Shown here piece by piece: positions 8,011-9,000 of a stretch of DNA of 9,000 bases. The DNA comes from Sulfuricurvum sp. (GTDB lineage: Bacteria > Campylobacterota > Campylobacteria > Campylobacterales > Sulfurimonadaceae), in assembly GCA_030679635.1 (NCBI GenBank), contig JAUXSZ010000080.1, positions 1 through 9,000 on the forward strand, given 5' to 3'. A program made the translations under genes and the position numbers. Every line of letters starts with the position of its first letter. Within the stretch, counting starts at the first letter, position 1. The notes under the pieces are model-generated. The model did not search any database. It was not told the origin of the DNA and was given only the letters and a program-made list of their open reading frames with translations.

Positions 8011-8895
8011 TCATTTCAATCTTCCCAAAATATCCAACGCACCCACATCAAATTTCGAAAACGCAAACCATTTTTTGCCCAAATCTTTGAGACTTGCACC
8101 GATATGATAAACCTCTTTGCTATCAATTAGTAAAAATCTATCATGAGAAGAGTCAAACTTTTTTAGCTCTATATTTGGATATTGTGCATTATGCTTTTGT
8201 AAATCAAGTTCTAGCTGTTTAGTGATATTTTTGGTGTAAATAGTGACTTTAACCTTTAGCTCTCTTTTGGACAGCAAAGTCAAAACCGTATCATCGATAT
8301 AGTTATCGATTACTACAATGCTTTCATTGGCACTTTTTATCAAATCAGAGACAAATATATAAGCATCATAAACCTGCCCATCGTAAAAAATTCCTTGCTT
8401 GGGTTTAACCGATTTGTCCTCGATGGCACTAAATATTTTTTCAAATTTTTCATCGCTTTTTAACTCATAAGAGATTTGTCTTTTTTCGATTTGTTCGATC
8501 TTTGAAAATAATTCACTATTTGAAGCAATTACTTGTCGCATTTGCACAAAAGCTCTCATAATTTCTATATGAATATTCAAAGCAATTTTACTAGTCAAAA
8601 CCGATGATAACATAGATACACCCTGCTCCGTAAATGCAAAAGGCTTTGCTCCGCCTAAATATTGCTTCGAAGGTATCACAGATTGTGACACCATAAAGTC
8701 TATTTCAATATCAGACAGCTCAATCATAAAATCATTTGGGAATCTATCAATATTTCTTTTGACAGCTTGTTTTAATGCTCTTGTTTCTACCTCATAAAGC
8801 TCCGCCAAATTTCTATCCAACATCACTTGTAATCCGCGAATGGTATAGATTTTGGTTTTGATGGTTTCATCTATGGAGGTGGTGAGTTCGGTCAT
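8011..8895 (-). CDS. ORF6N-domain protein with C-terminal phospholipase-D-like domain
   Basis: The first part (about 14-118) is an ORF6N domain: IYTIRGLQVMLDRNLAELY, RNIDRFPNDFM (48-57 region) and KPFAFTEQGVSMLSSVL (84-100). This domain is known from phage and mobile-element proteins related to KilA-N and is thought to bind DNA. A charged helical linker follows (about 124-160, SKIEQIEKRQ), suited to coiled-coil pairing. The last part (about 168-290) resembles a phospholipase-D-like fold, with IVVIDNYIDD (193-202), the HxR-x4-D motif HDRFLLID (H251, R253, D258) and YHIGASLKDLGKKWFAFS (263-280). ORF6N proteins with this tail are widespread but uncharacterised; a phage-related regulator or defence role is only inference. 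AGGA 7 bases before the ATG supports the start. The gene is far more A+T rich than addB and looks acquired. It may be cotranscribed with addBA. Confidence 0.85.
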   Translation of the reverse strand: MTELTTSIDETIKTKIYTIRGLQVMLDRNLAELYEVETRALKQAVKRNIDRFPNDFMIELSDIEIDFMVSQSVIPSKQYLGGAKPFAFTEQGVSMLSSVLTSKIALNIHIEIMRAFVQMRQVIASNSELFSKIEQIEKRQISYELKSDEKFEKIFSAIEDKSVKPKQGIFYDGQVYDAYIFVSDLIKSANESIVVIDNYIDDTVLTLLSKRELKVKVTIYTKNITKQLELDLQKHNAQYPNIELKKFDSSHDRFLLIDSKEVYHIGASLKDLGKKWFAFSKFDVGALDILGRLK

Positions 8896-8919
8896 CTGCG
8901 ATTCCTAAAAATTTTCTTC

Positions 8920-8950
8920 ATTTTATACTCACCCGCGAAAAGATGGAAAA
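8920..8950 (-). promoter_or_regulatory. Candidate promoter of the ORF6N gene
   Basis: TATAAAAT on the minus strand (8927-8920) is a strong -10-like element 25 bases before the ATG. About 17 bases further upstream lies only TTTTCC (8950-8945), a poor -35, set in a T-rich run; weak -35 boxes are common in Campylobacterota. If real, the transcript would have a leader of roughly 15-20 bases containing the AGGA ribosome binding site, and could continue into addB and addA because no terminator lies in the 19-base gap. Confidence 0.45.
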
Positions 8951-8967
8951 AATATGACGAAATGAAC

Positions 8968-9000
8968 TCATTTAAAATTTTTGAAAATGTTTTTAAGCTC
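8968..9000 (-). other. Possible 3' end of another minus-strand gene
   Basis: The minus strand reads ten open codons from the window edge (ELKNIFKNFK) and then TGA (8970-8968). This would fit the lysine-rich end of an upstream gene, followed by a 72-base gap to the ORF6N start. The plus strand over the same bases also opens at ATG 8962 (MNSFKIFENVFKL) without a stop before the edge, but has no clear ribosome binding site. The stretch is too short to decide between these or chance. Confidence 0.2.

Noticed and set aside
8953..8964. ATG at 8954 as a plus-strand start
   Set aside because: The frame from this ATG meets a stop after two codons, so it cannot begin a gene.
1..9000. Insertion sequence, CRISPR array, tRNA or attachment site
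   Set aside because: I found no transposase or integrase frame, no regularly spaced repeats and no cloverleaf-like tRNA sequence; the gaps between genes are too short to hold most of these.

Overview
The window looks like chromosomal DNA of a Campylobacterota (epsilonproteobacterial) species. The ribosomal proteins and the two recombination subunits read like members of that group. The order addB-addA-rplM-rpsI on one strand is, from memory, the same as Cj1482c-Cj1481c-Cj1480c-Cj1479c in Campylobacter jejuni. Hand-counted base composition of the addB stretches sampled is about 48% G+C. That is high for the group and would fit a Sulfuricurvum-like organism better than Campylobacter or Helicobacter; this genus-level guess is weak.

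Layout. Bases 2-1879 (+) hold most of a membrane-anchored LTA synthase/sulfatase-type phosphotransferase whose start lies before the window. A short convergent intergenic stretch (1880-2042) holds a small hairpin and a good terminator for the opposite strand. The rest of the window is one minus-strand series read from right to left: an ORF6N-domain protein with a phospholipase-D-like tail (8895-8011), addB (7991-5655), addA (5654-2946), rplM (2864-2442) and rpsI (2432-2043). Gaps in the series are 19, 0, 81 and 9 bases. The last 105 bases (8896-9000) carry a promoter-like element and perhaps the end of another gene.

How the genes work together. AddA (UvrD-type helicase plus nuclease) and AddB (nuclease with a predicted iron-sulphur cluster) should form the AddAB helicase-nuclease that processes double-strand breaks for RecA-dependent recombination and degrades linear foreign DNA. 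Their stop and start codons abut, so coupled translation is likely. The ribosomal pair rplM-rpsI follows with its own leader and a shared terminator. The ORF6N/PLD-like gene is much more A+T rich than its neighbours (about 33% G+C in the lines counted) and looks like a later arrival placed directly in front of addB. It is the only clearly accessory element and the most interesting item here. I see no transposase, integrase, tRNA, rRNA, CRISPR array or long repeat.
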